Assembly (NCBI RefSeq): GCF_900143015.1
Contig: NZ_FSRT01000003.1
Location: 186,001-250,000, forward strand
Length of the DNA stretch: 64,000 bases
Direction of reading: 5' to 3'
From: Fibrobacter sp. UWB11
GTDB lineage: Bacteria > Fibrobacterota > Fibrobacteria > Fibrobacterales > Fibrobacteraceae
Shown: positions 9,322 to 17,282 of the stretch, in pieces
Layout: each line of letters opens with the position of its first letter
Position numbering within the stretch: position 1 is the stretch's first letter
The notes under the pieces: generated by a model
Told to the model about the DNA's origin: nothing
Database searches by the model: none
What the model saw: the letters and a program-made list of their open reading frames with translations, nothing else
Translations under genes and position numbers: made by a program

Positions 9322-9394
9322 TTAGAATTTGAGTCAACCCTTTTCAATATTTTTTTAACCCATTCCGTCACAATTTTTCTTTTTTTTGCATCGC

Positions 9395-9411
9395 TATAAA
9401 AACTTTTTATA
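9395..9411. promoter_or_regulatory. LysR-type operator-like inverted repeat between nifH copy 1 and nifB
   Basis: TATAA-AAACTTT-TTATA, extended outward by GC on both sides, has the same 5-7-5 spacing as TATAG-N7-CTATA with one change per arm. It lies 57 bases upstream of a TTGAC block that is shared with the other nifH copy at the same distance. It could serve both divergent genes. Confidence 0.5.
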
Positions 9412-9675
9412 GCCCCATTCAGCGGAAATCTATTGCGCATCGCAAAAAAATATTTTTTTTGATTTTTGCCCCTTGTTTCATATTGTCTTTCGCTATACCG
9501 CTTTTTAAATTTTGCCCGAACTTCTTCGACAGAGAAGTAAAAGAATTAATCACATTACGGAACGTTAGGCAACCGTTCATCTTTTTCAACAAACTAAATC
9601 GGCATTTACCGCTAGTTTAGCGCAAGGCGTTTACGTCTTGTGTTTACACGAATCCTTTGCCTTTGTGAGGTTTTT
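9412..9675. other. nifB upstream region
   Basis: AT-rich, with no further ORF. A small hairpin CGCTA-GTT-TAGCG lies at 9610-9622. I see no sigma-54 -24/-12 pair and no NifA-type site. Confidence 0.4.
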
Positions 9676-10548
9676 ATGGCAATCGATCAAGAAAACGTTT
9701 TTAGAGAGCACCCTTGTTTTGGTGCGTGTAAGAATCGTAAAGGGCGTATTCATTTGCCCGTCGCTCCGGGCTGCAATATCGAATGCCGTTTTTGCGACCG
9801 CCGCATCAACGAAGACGCACAAATCCCGGGAAATACAAGTAAAGTCATTAAGCCCGAAGAAGCATGCGGATACATTCGCAAAGCATTAGAATTCGTGCCG
9901 GAGCTTACCACGGTGGGTATTGCAGGGCCTGGCGATACGCTTGCAACGCCGTTTGCACTGGATACGTTCCGCCTCGTCAAAAAGGAATTTCCGCAGTTGA
10001 TTCGTTGCATGAGCACAAATGGGCTTTTGCTGAACGACAAAGCAGACGAAGTCATTGATGTGGGTATCGACACGCTGACGGTTACGGTGAATGCCGTTGA
10101 CCCAGAAATCGAGGCTATGATCAACGCGAGAATTTTCTACCACGGCAAAACTTATACGGGCGTTGAAGCAGCTGAAATTCTGATTCACAACCAGCTCGAA
10201 GGGATCCGCAAAGTTGCAAAGAGCGGCACGCTTATCAAGGTAAATACAGTTCTTTGCCCAGGAATCAACGACAAGCATATCGAAGATGTCGCTGCAACTG
10301 TCCGCGAAGCCGGTGCGATTATATATAACATCATCCCGTTGATTCCGCAGAACGGTTTCAAAGACATTCCGGCACCAACTCCGAAGGGACTCGCAATTGC
10401 ACAGGAACAGGCAGGCGTATTTATCAACGTGTTCAAGCATTGTGCGCATTGCCGCGCTGATGCCGTTGGCGTTCCCGGCGTTTACGATGTTGGTGCACAA
10501 ATCTACATGGACCGCATCCGTGTAAAGGAGACATTCTCTCATGGCTAA
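9676..10548 (+). CDS. nifB: NifB-like radical SAM cofactor maturase
   Basis: About 290 residues from the ATG at 9676 (MAIDQENVF) after GTGAGG; an in-frame GTG at 9640 is less likely. The radical SAM motif is CNIECRFC (Cys33, 37, 40). The N-terminal EHPCFGAC and C-terminal HCAHCRADAVG (Cys256, 259) match NifB regions that hold the K-clusters used to build the carbide-centred [8Fe-9S-C] NifB-co. It lacks a fused NifX domain; that domain is the next gene, overlapping by 8 bases. Odd: canonical NifB has a Cys shortly after the radical SAM motif (NRK-Y/F-DC); here the text reads CDRRINEDA with no Cys. Product likely feeds the HDK enzyme at 22-26 kb. Confidence 0.85.
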   Translation: MAIDQENVFREHPCFGACKNRKGRIHLPVAPGCNIECRFCDRRINEDAQIPGNTSKVIKPEEACGYIRKALEFVPELTTVGIAGPGDTLATPFALDTFRLVKKEFPQLIRCMSTNGLLLNDKADEVIDVGIDTLTVTVNAVDPEIEAMINARIFYHGKTYTGVEAAEILIHNQLEGIRKVAKSGTLIKVNTVLCPGINDKHIEDVAATVREAGAIIYNIIPLIPQNGFKDIPAPTPKGLAIAQEQAGVFINVFKHCAHCRADAVGVPGVYDVGAQIYMDRIRVKETFSHG

Positions 10549-10957
10549 ATACAAAGTAGCAGTTGCCACAAATGATGGCATAAACGTCAATGTCCATTTT
10601 GGACATGCAGCAGCTTTTGACATTTATGAAGTCGATGACGTGAGCGGAAAATTTGAAAAGATTGAAGTTCGCATAAAGCCAGAACATTGCGATGGTTCGT
10701 GCGGAGACGGAGCATGTGGAAGGCAAGAGGTTGAACATTCGTCTATGTTTGCGGCCGCAAAAAATCTTGCTGATTTAGATTACGTTCTTTGCCAACAGCT
10801 TGGCCCGCAGGCAATTCAATCATTGGCTCGCTTTAACGTGCGTGCTTTTGATATTGCGCTCCCCATCGATGAAGCAATCGCCAAGATAAATTTATACCGA
10901 AAGAAATTAGCTGAACGACTTTCAAGAATCAAGGGTTTACAAAATAAGACTTTATAA
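10541..10957 (+). CDS. NifX/NifB-C-terminal-domain protein
   Basis: A 138-residue protein of the dinitrogenase iron-molybdenum cofactor domain family (NifX, NafY, VnfX). N-terminus KVAVATNDGINVNVHFGHAAAFDIYEV is typical, with the conserved GH pair. A Cys cluster at residues 50-59 (HCDGSCGDGACG) is an insertion that might hold an Fe-S cluster. It overlaps nifB by 8 bases, so the two are translationally coupled. Likely role: carrier or insertion factor for the NifB product. The last 30 residues are basic and helical. Confidence 0.85.
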   Translation: MAKYKVAVATNDGINVNVHFGHAAAFDIYEVDDVSGKFEKIEVRIKPEHCDGSCGDGACGRQEVEHSSMFAAAKNLADLDYVLCQQLGPQAIQSLARFNVRAFDIALPIDEAIAKINLYRKKLAERLSRIKGLQNKTL

Positions 10958-10983
10958 AGTTCAAAAAAAATTTTAAAAACAAC

Positions 10984-11012
10984 TTGACGGAAGAAAAGTT
11001 TGGTTTTATATT
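10984..11012 (+). promoter_or_regulatory. Promoter of the methyltransferase leader
   Basis: TTGACG, 17 bases, TATATT. Expected start near 11019, about 22 bases before the leader ORF at 11041. Confidence 0.6.
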
Positions 11013-11040
11013 TATTCCTACCAATTCAATAGGAAATTAA

Positions 11041-11088
11041 ATGAGTATTCAATTTGCAAGATTTTGTTGTTCTAGCGACCGATGTTGA
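11041..11088 (+). CDS. Cys-rich leader peptide MSIQFARFCCSSDRC
   Basis: A 15-codon ORF with AGGA seven to ten bases upstream. Cys codons are at positions 9, 10 and 15, the last just before the stop. ACGGGCG (11088-11094), starting at the stop codon, is perfectly complementary to CGCCCGT (11121-11127), the 5' arm of the terminator that follows. A ribosome paused at the CysCys pair leaves ACGGGCG free to open the terminator. A ribosome that reaches the stop covers it and the terminator forms. That is the geometry of ribosome-mediated attenuation sensing Cys-tRNA. The role is inferred; the ORF, terminator and complementarity are read directly. Confidence 0.75.
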   Translation: MSIQFARFCCSSDRC

Positions 11089-11120
11089 CGGGCGCTTATT
11101 GCGGTATTGAATGATTTTCT

Positions 11121-11155
11121 CGCCCGTGTAAGGATATCCTGCACGGGCTTTTTTT
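11121..11155 (+). terminator. Attenuator terminator before the methyltransferase
   Basis: GCCCGTG (11122-11128) and CACGGGC (11142-11148) form the stem, with an inner AGG/CCT helix, then seven T. It lies between the leader peptide and the gene it would control. Confidence 0.8.
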
Positions 11156-11201
11156 ACAGGCTTTTTTGCCTGCAACTCAAAAAATTTTAGGAAATAAAAC
11201 A

Positions 11202-12044
11202 ATGGAAAGTTTAACAGCAAAATTGTGCGCATTTGCTCGTGCTTGGCATTCGTCGCAGCCAGACCACACCGTTTTCAATGATTTCTTGGCCCTGGACTTT
11301 ATGGGTCGAGAAGAATACGATAAAGTTTCGAACTTTATCTTAAAACGTTTTTCGCAAGAATCGGAAAATTCGGTTGAGTATTTCAATCGAAAATATTTCC
11401 TCCCAATCGTACTTTCGCGAAGCCGCTTTGCAGAAGATCGCGTGAAGCTTTTGGCCCAATCGGGGCCGATTCAATATGTGATTTGCGGAGCAGGTGTAGA
11501 CACGTTCTCATTTCGCAACAAAAATCCAAATGTCGAAGTTTTCGAATTAGATTTGCTACCAACGCAAAGCTACAAGAAAAAACGCATTCGTGAGCTTCAG
11601 TGGAATGTTTCGAAGAACGTCCATTTTGTTGCGGTTGATTTTAGCAAGGATCGCATTGTAGATAAGCTTGTTGAAAACGGTTTTGACCGCAAAAAGCCAA
11701 CTGTCGTCAGCATATTGGGCGTCTCGTATTATCTGCCGCTGTCCGTATTTGCCGAGACAATTCGTCAGTTTTCGGAAATTGCAGCAACAGGAATTTCAAT
11801 TATATTCGACTACCTGCAAAAAGAAGCGTTCTCTACTTCCGTTTTGCAATTGAAAAAAATCGTTGCCGATTGCGGTGAAACAATGGCAGAAGGCTATCGT
11901 GATCGTGAAGTTTTTGAAGTACTTGAACGCAATGGTTTTAAGGTCGATGAATTTCTTGGTGAAAGCGCATTACAACAACGTTACTTTCTGACAGGAGACC
12001 TTAAAGCATTTGATTCCGTGCGCCTCATCGCAGCAGTGCGTTGA
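11202..12044 (+). CDS. Class I SAM-dependent methyltransferase, LCMT-like (PF04072 type)
   Basis: A 280-residue protein starting at 11202 after TAGGAAAT. The SAM-binding part is YVICGAGVDTFSFR (about residues 98-111), followed by an acidic strand (VEVFELDLLPTQSYKK), as in leucine-carboxyl-methyltransferase-like small-molecule methyltransferases. Substrate unknown. It is controlled by a Cys-rich leader and lies immediately before the transsulfuration pair. In Bacillus subtilis a methyltransferase gene, yrrT, precedes mtnN-mccA-mccB, so a role in methionine/SAM recycling to cysteine is plausible but inferred. Confidence 0.75.
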   Translation: MESLTAKLCAFARAWHSSQPDHTVFNDFLALDFMGREEYDKVSNFILKRFSQESENSVEYFNRKYFLPIVLSRSRFAEDRVKLLAQSGPIQYVICGAGVDTFSFRNKNPNVEVFELDLLPTQSYKKKRIRELQWNVSKNVHFVAVDFSKDRIVDKLVENGFDRKKPTVVSILGVSYYLPLSVFAETIRQFSEIAATGISIIFDYLQKEAFSTSVLQLKKIVADCGETMAEGYRDREVFEVLERNGFKVDEFLGESALQQRYFLTGDLKAFDSVRLIAAVR

Positions 12045-12045
12045 T

Positions 12046-12124
12046 TATAGAAAAACTTTATCACTAGCTTTAGAAAAATAGTATAAACAAATCTCTTGCC
12101 AAATCGAAAGGCTTTATCTAAATT
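12046..12124 (+). promoter_or_regulatory. Candidate LysR-type operator and promoter of the transsulfuration operon
   Basis: TATAG-AAAAACT-TTATC at 12046-12062 matches the 17-bp motif at eight of ten positions. A candidate promoter follows: TTGCCA (12096-12101), 17 bases, TAAATT (12119-12124). The operator-to--35 gap is 33 bases, one helical turn more than the 22 seen at 26191 and 29588. Confidence 0.45.
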
Positions 12125-12153
12125 AAAACCTACAAAAGAAACAGGATACAAAA

Positions 12154-12216
12154 ATGAATTTTTATTTCAATAGCTTGAATTTTGCTTGCTGTTGTCGATG
12201 TCGAACGGGCATCTAG
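12154..12216 (+). CDS. Cys-rich leader peptide MNFYFNSLNFACCCRCRTGI
   Basis: A 20-codon ORF with AGGA seven bases upstream of its ATG. Four of five consecutive codons are Cys (residues 12, 13, 14, 16). CGAACGGG (12202-12209), right behind the Cys codons, pairs at seven of eight positions with CCCGCTCG (12244-12251), the 5' arm of the terminator that follows. Pausing at the first Cys codon should leave CGAACGGG exposed; finishing at the stop (12214) should cover it. This is the same layout as the 11041 leader, with unrelated sequence, which argues for real function: relief of termination when charged Cys-tRNA is scarce. Confidence 0.85.
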   Translation: MNFYFNSLNFACCCRCRTGI

Positions 12217-12243
12217 TTTTTAGGCTATACTTTTAAACAGGTT

Positions 12244-12279
12244 CCCGCTCGGTTTTATGTTCCGTAGCGGGATTTTTTT
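12244..12279 (+). terminator. Attenuator terminator before the transsulfuration pair
   Basis: CCCGCT-CGG pairs with CCG-T-AGCGGG (12244-12271), then seven T. It lies 67 bases before the downstream start codon. Confidence 0.85.
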
Positions 12280-12345
12280 ATTCAAAAAATTTCAAAAAAA
12301 ACAAAGGCGCTATCACTTAGTAGCGTCACAGGAGATTATTATCTT

Positions 12346-13503
12346 ATGTCAAATTTCAACTATATCGAAACGAAACTCATTCACGGCGGCATTGATGGCG
12401 ACAAAACAACAGGAGCTGTCAACGTTCCCATTTACCAGACTTCAACCTACAAGCAGTACGGCCTCGGAGAAAATACGGGCTGGGAATATTCCCGCACAGG
12501 AAACCCGACGCGCGCTGCGTTGGAAGCTTTAATTGCGGAACTCGAAGGCGGTGTTGCCGGCTTTGCTTTTGCGAGCGGCATGGCAGCAACATCAACTGTT
12601 CTTTCACTTTTCAAGCAAGGCGACCGCATCATTATTTCGAGCAACGTCTATGGCGGAACCTTCCGCGTTCTTGACAAAGTATTCAAGAATCTCGGCATTA
12701 CGTACTCCATTGAAGACACCACCGATTTAAAAACGCTCGAAACCAAGATTACGTCCGATGTGAAGGCATTTTTCGTTGAAAGCCCAGCCAACCCGCTTTT
12801 GACCGTGACGGACTTGGCAGGCGTTGCTGCAATTGCAAAGAAACATAATATCTTGACCATTGTCGATAATACATTCATGACTCCTTATTTGCAGCGTCCG
12901 TTGGAACTCGGCGCCGACATTGTGGTACATTCCGCAACCAAGTATTTGGGCGGCCATAGCGATGTGGTGGCTGGCCTTGCAGTGACCAACAACAAGGAAA
13001 TTGCAGAACGTCTCGCATTCAATCAGAATGCAGTAGGCGCAGTACTTGGACCTTTCGATTCTTTCCTCTTGATTCGCGGCATCAAAACTCTTGGTGTTCG
13101 CTTGGATCGTCATACCGAAAATGCTGAAAGTATCGCCCGCTATCTCGAAAAGCACGAAGCCGTAAAGCACGTTTATTATCCGGGACTCCCGACAGCTCAA
13201 GGTTATGAAATCAACAAAAAGCAGGCCAAAAACGGCGGCGCCATGATTTCATTCGAACTCCGCGAAAACTATGACATCAAGAAATTCTTCAAGGCCCTCA
13301 AACTAGTGTCACTTGCCGAAAGTTTGGGCGGTGTCGAAAGCCTCGTATGCCATCCGGCCACAATGACCCACGCATCCATTCCAAAGGAAATCCGCGAAAA
13401 AGTCGGTATTACCGATGGACTTATCCGCTTGTCTGTGGGCATCGAAAAAGTGGATGACATCATTTCGGACGTAAACGCAGCTATTGAAGCAGCAAAGGCA
13501 TAA
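12346..13503 (+). CDS. Cystathionine gamma-lyase/gamma-synthase-type PLP enzyme (MccB-like)
   Basis: A 385-residue Cys/Met-metabolism PLP enzyme. Motifs: YSRTGNPTR, FASGMAA, and HSATKYLGGHSD with the PLP lysine. Length and sequence fit cystathionine gamma-lyase or gamma-synthase, not MetY. The next gene is a CysK/CBS-fold enzyme, and the pair resembles B. subtilis mccB/mccA, which turn homocysteine into cysteine by reverse transsulfuration. The operon starts with a leader peptide of four near-consecutive Cys codons and a terminator, so expression should rise when cysteine is low, which suits a cysteine-producing direction. MetB function cannot be excluded by sequence alone. Confidence 0.85.
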   Translation: MSNFNYIETKLIHGGIDGDKTTGAVNVPIYQTSTYKQYGLGENTGWEYSRTGNPTRAALEALIAELEGGVAGFAFASGMAATSTVLSLFKQGDRIIISSNVYGGTFRVLDKVFKNLGITYSIEDTTDLKTLETKITSDVKAFFVESPANPLLTVTDLAGVAAIAKKHNILTIVDNTFMTPYLQRPLELGADIVVHSATKYLGGHSDVVAGLAVTNNKEIAERLAFNQNAVGAVLGPFDSFLLIRGIKTLGVRLDRHTENAESIARYLEKHEAVKHVYYPGLPTAQGYEINKKQAKNGGAMISFELRENYDIKKFFKALKLVSLAESLGGVESLVCHPATMTHASIPKEIREKVGITDGLIRLSVGIEKVDDIISDVNAAIEAAKA

Positions 13504-13524
13504 ACAGATTGCTTCGCTACGCTC

Positions 13525-13623
13525 GCAATGACATGCTAGGCGAATACCGCGACAAAGAACTTGTTCTTTGGCATGGTTGAGCCGACGCAGTCATGCACTT
13601 TGTGCAATGACGTGCTAGGCGAA
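13525..13623. repeat. Pair of dispersed repeats between the transsulfuration genes
   Basis: GCAATGACATGCTAGGCGAA (13525-13544) and GCAATGACGTGCTAGGCGAA (13604-13623) differ by one base. Both follow short palindromes (GCTTCGC...GCTCGC; GCACTTTGTGC). They fill most of the 142-bp gap but need not break the operon. Confidence 0.75.
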
Positions 13624-13645
13624 GCCTTTTAAAAAGAGGTTTTTT

Positions 13646-14557
13646 ATGAAATACTATGAATCCATGAAATCGTTAATCGGAAACACACCGCTTGTTAAGC
13701 TTACTCATGTTGGAGTTCCAGAAGGTGTAAACTTGTTTGTGAAGCTTGAGTTGTGGAATCCTTCGGGTAGCGTGAAAGACCGTACCGGTTATTATATGGT
13801 CGAAGAAGCTTTCGAACAAGGAACGCTCAAGCCAGGTGGAACGATTATCGAAGCTACTGCAGGAAACACCGGTCTCGGAATCGCCTTTGCCGCCCTCAAC
13901 CGCGACGTGCGCGTAATCTTTGTGGTACCAACAAAGTTCTCGCAAGAAAAGCAGACGCTTTTGCGTGCGCTAGGCGCAGAACTCATCAACACCCCGCGTG
14001 AAGAAGGCATGCTCGGAGCCGAAAAGAAAGCCGAAGAATTACTCAAGCAAATCCCGGATTCCATTTCGCTCAGACAATTCCATAACATGGCAAATCCTCG
14101 CGCCCATTACGAAACGACCGGCCCCGAGATTTACAAGGACCTTGACGGACATATCGATTATATAGTCGCTGGCGCAGGGAGCGGCGGCACATATTCGGGA
14201 ATCCTCAAGTACCTCAAGGAACGTAATCCCAATATTCAAGGCGTGTTGGCAGACCCCGTAGGCTCCACAATGGGCGGCGGCGAACATGGCGATTATAACA
14301 TCGAAGGAATCGGAAACGATTTTATCGCCGACACTATGGACATGTCCCTCGTCGATAGAGTTGTAAAAATCAATGATGACGACGCTTTTGGCGGTGCACG
14401 CGACCTCGCCAAAAAAGAAGGCATCATTGCAGGATCTTCATCGGGAGCGGCTTTTGCGGCTGCCAAAAAATTGATTGCTTCGGGCGCACGCGGAAACATC
14501 GTCTTTGTAGCACCGGACCGTGGCGACCGCTACTTTAGCAAGGGATTATATAAATAG
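13646..14557 (+). CDS. CysK/CBS-fold enzyme, probable O-acetylserine-dependent cystathionine beta-synthase (MccA-like)
   Basis: A 303-residue fold-type II PLP enzyme. It has LWNPSGSVKDRTG with the PLP lysine, EATAGNTGLG, AGAGSGGTYSG and PDRGDRYFS. EATAGNTG with GGGEHGDYNIEGIG resembles cystathionine beta-synthase/MccA proteins, where housekeeping CysK has PTSGNTG. It probably condenses homocysteine with O-acetylserine (or serine) to cystathionine, which the preceding enzyme cleaves to cysteine. There is no C-terminal CBS regulatory domain. Same operon as the preceding gene. Confidence 0.8.
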   Translation: MKYYESMKSLIGNTPLVKLTHVGVPEGVNLFVKLELWNPSGSVKDRTGYYMVEEAFEQGTLKPGGTIIEATAGNTGLGIAFAALNRDVRVIFVVPTKFSQEKQTLLRALGAELINTPREEGMLGAEKKAEELLKQIPDSISLRQFHNMANPRAHYETTGPEIYKDLDGHIDYIVAGAGSGGTYSGILKYLKERNPNIQGVLADPVGSTMGGGEHGDYNIEGIGNDFIADTMDMSLVDRVVKINDDDAFGGARDLAKKEGIIAGSSSGAAFAAAKKLIASGARGNIVFVAPDRGDRYFSKGLYK

Positions 14558-14595
14558 ATAAAAATTGATTTAACGATAGATTCGAGAAAGAAATA

Positions 14596-14620
14596 CCCCT
14601 GATGTTTAAAACATCAGGGG
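14596..14620. terminator. Bidirectional terminator
   Basis: CCCCTGATGTTT and AAACATCAGGGG form a near-perfect hairpin, with T-rich sequence on both sides. It separates the convergent transsulfuration and SsuABC operons. Confidence 0.8.
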
Positions 14621-14647
14621 CTTTTCTTAGTTGTTTTTATAAATCAA

Positions 14648-15412
14648 TTAATTTACTTTTGTCCAAAACAAAACCTTGCGTTTTACAAATTCAAATAGTT
14701 CCATAATCGCAAGAACAACAATGCCCGTCCAAAGGATTCCGGCAACCATGTTGGGGTAATCGGAATAGTCTGCATAAAATTGCACGAAATGCCCTAGCCC
14801 TGTATTTTCGCCAAAGAGTTCAGCAACAGTGAGCATAATGAACGAAAGCCCCATGCCTACAGAAAGCCCCGAAAAAATGGAAGGAAGGCTTGCGACAAAG
14901 GCAATTCTCCACAAGTATTCAAAGCGACCAATGCCGATGATGGCGGCGTTCCGCTTGTATTTTTCAGGAATATCGGCAGCACCGGCTGCGGTATTCAAGT
15001 AAATGGGCCAAAAAGCGGCAATAAAAATGATGAATGTGGAAGAAAGATAGAATGTCGGCAAAATGGCGATTGCGTAAGGAATATAGACGTTAGGCGGAAT
15101 GGGTGCCGCAAATCGGGAAATAGGCTTTAACATATTGCCCACCCAAGGAACGGATCCAGAAACAATTCCAACGGAAATCCCGACAACAGCCGCGGCAAAA
15201 TAAGCGGGAACAAGCTTCAGGAGCGACGCCCACGCACTCCGCAAAAGTTCTTCACGAGAATTGAAGAGGGCTTCCGCAATCGCTTTGGGCGATGGGAACA
15301 AATATTGGCTACTCCATTCCGGGCCGCTACTGATAAACGTCCAAATTCCAAGCAAAAGAAGAAGGAATAAAAATCCTGAAAATTTAGATAGGTATTTTAC
15401 AAAAATTCTCAT
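14648..15412 (-). CDS. SsuC/TauC-type ABC transporter permease
   Basis: A 254-residue inner-membrane permease with about six hydrophobic segments. It has the binding-protein-dependent transport signature near residues 165-190 (KYKRNAAIIGIGRFEYLWRI). Last gene of the porin-SsuA-SsuB-SsuC operon, overlapping ssuB by four bases. No ssuD or tauD oxygenase is nearby, and the organism looks anaerobic, so the cargo may be an organosulfur compound processed without oxygen, for example a thioether feeding the nitrogenase-like reductase. Confidence 0.85.
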   Translation of the reverse strand: MRIFVKYLSKFSGFLFLLLLLGIWTFISSGPEWSSQYLFPSPKAIAEALFNSREELLRSAWASLLKLVPAYFAAAVVGISVGIVSGSVPWVGNMLKPISRFAAPIPPNVYIPYAIAILPTFYLSSTFIIFIAAFWPIYLNTAAGAADIPEKYKRNAAIIGIGRFEYLWRIAFVASLPSIFSGLSVGMGLSFIMLTVAELFGENTGLGHFVQFYADYSDYPNMVAGILWTGIVVLAIMELFEFVKRKVLFWTKVN

Positions 15413-16224
15413 ATGCTAGCGCCCTCCTGTACGGTATGGCCGAGTTTTTCAAGGATGTCCTTGTGGTAGGCATCTTCGATTTCGATAATTGTTTTTTGAA
15501 CTTTTTCGTTGCGGAACCATTCCGTGCGACTTTTCTTCACCGGGAAATCCAAAGGAATATCGGCAATAATGCGGCCAGGCGTAGAACCCAATACAATAAT
15601 TCGGCTCCCTAAATAAACAGCCTCGCGAATATCGTGCGTCACAAACAAAGTTGTTATCGGACGGTCTTTTACGCCACGGCAAAGCTCAAGGACTAAATCT
15701 TGAAGGCTTGCACGATTTACAGGATCAAGCGCTCCAAAGGGTTCATCCAAAAGAAGGGCGTCCGCCCCAACGCTCAACGCTCTTGCAATAGCTCCACGTT
15801 GACGCATACCGCCCGAAAGTTCAAAGGGATATTTATGGAGGCTTCCGGAAAGTCCCACCAAGTTCAAATATTCTTCAGCCAAATGTTTTGCAAAACGCCC
15901 ATTGACCTTTTTAGTTTTTTTAATAGCGAGCGAAACATTTTGTAGAAGGGTTAACCAAGGAAAAAGAGTGTAGTCTTGAAAGACTACGCTCCTTTCTGCG
16001 GAAGGTTTTTCGATTTCTTTTCCCTTCCAGTAGACACGCCCTTCGCTTGGCTTAGTAAGCCCGGCGAGAAGGTTCAGCAAAGTGGTCTTGCCACTGCCGC
16101 TTTCGCCTAGTAAACAAACAAATTCGCCTTGGTTGATTTTCAAGTTGATGTCTTTCAGGATGGGCTTGCCATCATAAGAAAAACCGAGATTTGTTGCTTC
16201 AAAACCACTTTGCGTTTGACTCAT
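15409..16224 (-). CDS. SsuB/TauB-type ABC transporter ATP-binding protein
   Basis: A 271-residue ATPase: Walker A GESGSGKTT, Q-loop VFQDYTLFPW, signature LSGGMRQRGAIAR, Walker B DALLLDEPFGALD, H-loop TLFVTHD. Typical of nitrate/sulfonate/taurine importers. Overlaps the permease gene and follows ssuA by 12 bases. Confidence 0.9.
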   Translation of the reverse strand: MSQTQSGFEATNLGFSYDGKPILKDINLKINQGEFVCLLGESGSGKTTLLNLLAGLTKPSEGRVYWKGKEIEKPSAERSVVFQDYTLFPWLTLLQNVSLAIKKTKKVNGRFAKHLAEEYLNLVGLSGSLHKYPFELSGGMRQRGAIARALSVGADALLLDEPFGALDPVNRASLQDLVLELCRGVKDRPITTLFVTHDIREAVYLGSRIIVLGSTPGRIIADIPLDFPVKKSRTEWFRNEKVQKTIIEIEDAYHKDILEKLGHTVQEGASI

Positions 16225-16236
16225 GTTGATTTTACC

Positions 16237-17265
16237 TTAGTTTCTAGACTTGAATATTTTTTCGGCGTTGGCATAGAATTCAGATTTGGGCTGTTGCTTG
16301 CGGAGTTCGGCAAGCGCTTTGCGATAGTAGTCAGTGAGCACGTATTCAGAGACTTTCCTGTCGGACTTGATGAATTCAGCATCTTTCAAGAAATCCCAGA
16401 AGAATTCGACCCCCTTTACGTTCGGGTCGGTATCCTGCGTCACGTAACCGCTGTAGAAAGCCTTGTTGACGAGAGCCGTATCAAGCTTAATCCACTTAGC
16501 AATAATTTCTACGCTCTTCTTGTGATCGTTTGCGACAAGTTCTTCGGCTTCAATCAGCGACTTGACCAAGCGCTTGTAAATGTCGTCACGGCCTTCAAGT
16601 TTGCGTAGCGATGCAATGAGGCGGCAGCAAATATGTCCCGGATTGATGTCCTTGCTGCGGAGCACCACAGAGAGACCCGCTTCTTCGGCACGGAGGTCGT
16701 GCGGGCCCCAGGTCACGCCGGCATACACACTGCCGTTCTTTACCGCTTCGATAACTGCAGGCGGATTTTTGAGTTCTACAATAGTAACATCCTTACGCCA
16801 GTCAATACCTTCTTTTTTGAGGCCTCCGCGAACAATGGCATCCGCTGTTCCCAAACGGATTGTAGCGATTTTCTTTCCCTTGAGATCGCTCAGTTTTTTG
16901 ACGGAGCCTGCATTTTCCTTGCGGGTAATCACAGCCTGGTCGCCACCCATGAGGCCGCCAATAACGCGAATATCAGCACCCTGCGAAACGTGGATCAGCG
17001 GAGCGAGTGAGCCAAAAGCACCTGCATCGAGCTTTCCGGCACGAACGGCAGCAATGCCATCGCCAGAATTCGAGAATTCCACCAATTCTACGTCAAGGCC
17101 GTTCTTCTTGAAAATGCCCGCATCTTTTGCGATGAAGAATTTGCCCTGGCCCGTAGAAGAGAGGTAGCCAATGGAAAGCTTGTCTGCGGCAATTGAAGAT
17201 GATACGCAGGCGAGAACAAAGAGGATTGCTGTTGCAATTCGGATGTATAATTTATTCTGAGTCAT
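16237..17265 (-). CDS. SsuA-type periplasmic substrate-binding protein
   Basis: A 342-residue protein with an N-terminal signal peptide (hydrophobic run, AXA-like end at SSIAADK). It has the NMT1/SsuA fold: LSIGYLSSTGQGKFFIAKDAGIFKKNGLDVELVEF without long gaps, then FGSLAPLIHVSQGADIRVIGG. Such proteins bind alkanesulfonates, taurine, nitrate or thiamine precursors. Sulfur context and the Cys-rich leader upstream argue for a sulfur compound. ATG preceded by GGGAGAAT. Confidence 0.85.
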   Translation of the reverse strand: MTQNKLYIRIATAILFVLACVSSSIAADKLSIGYLSSTGQGKFFIAKDAGIFKKNGLDVELVEFSNSGDGIAAVRAGKLDAGAFGSLAPLIHVSQGADIRVIGGLMGGDQAVITRKENAGSVKKLSDLKGKKIATIRLGTADAIVRGGLKKEGIDWRKDVTIVELKNPPAVIEAVKNGSVYAGVTWGPHDLRAEEAGLSVVLRSKDINPGHICCRLIASLRKLEGRDDIYKRLVKSLIEAEELVANDHKKSVEIIAKWIKLDTALVNKAFYSGYVTQDTDPNVKGVEFFWDFLKDAEFIKSDRKVSEYVLTDYYRKALAELRKQQPKSEFYANAEKIFKSRN

Positions 17266-17282
17266 TGTTAAATTCTCCCTTG

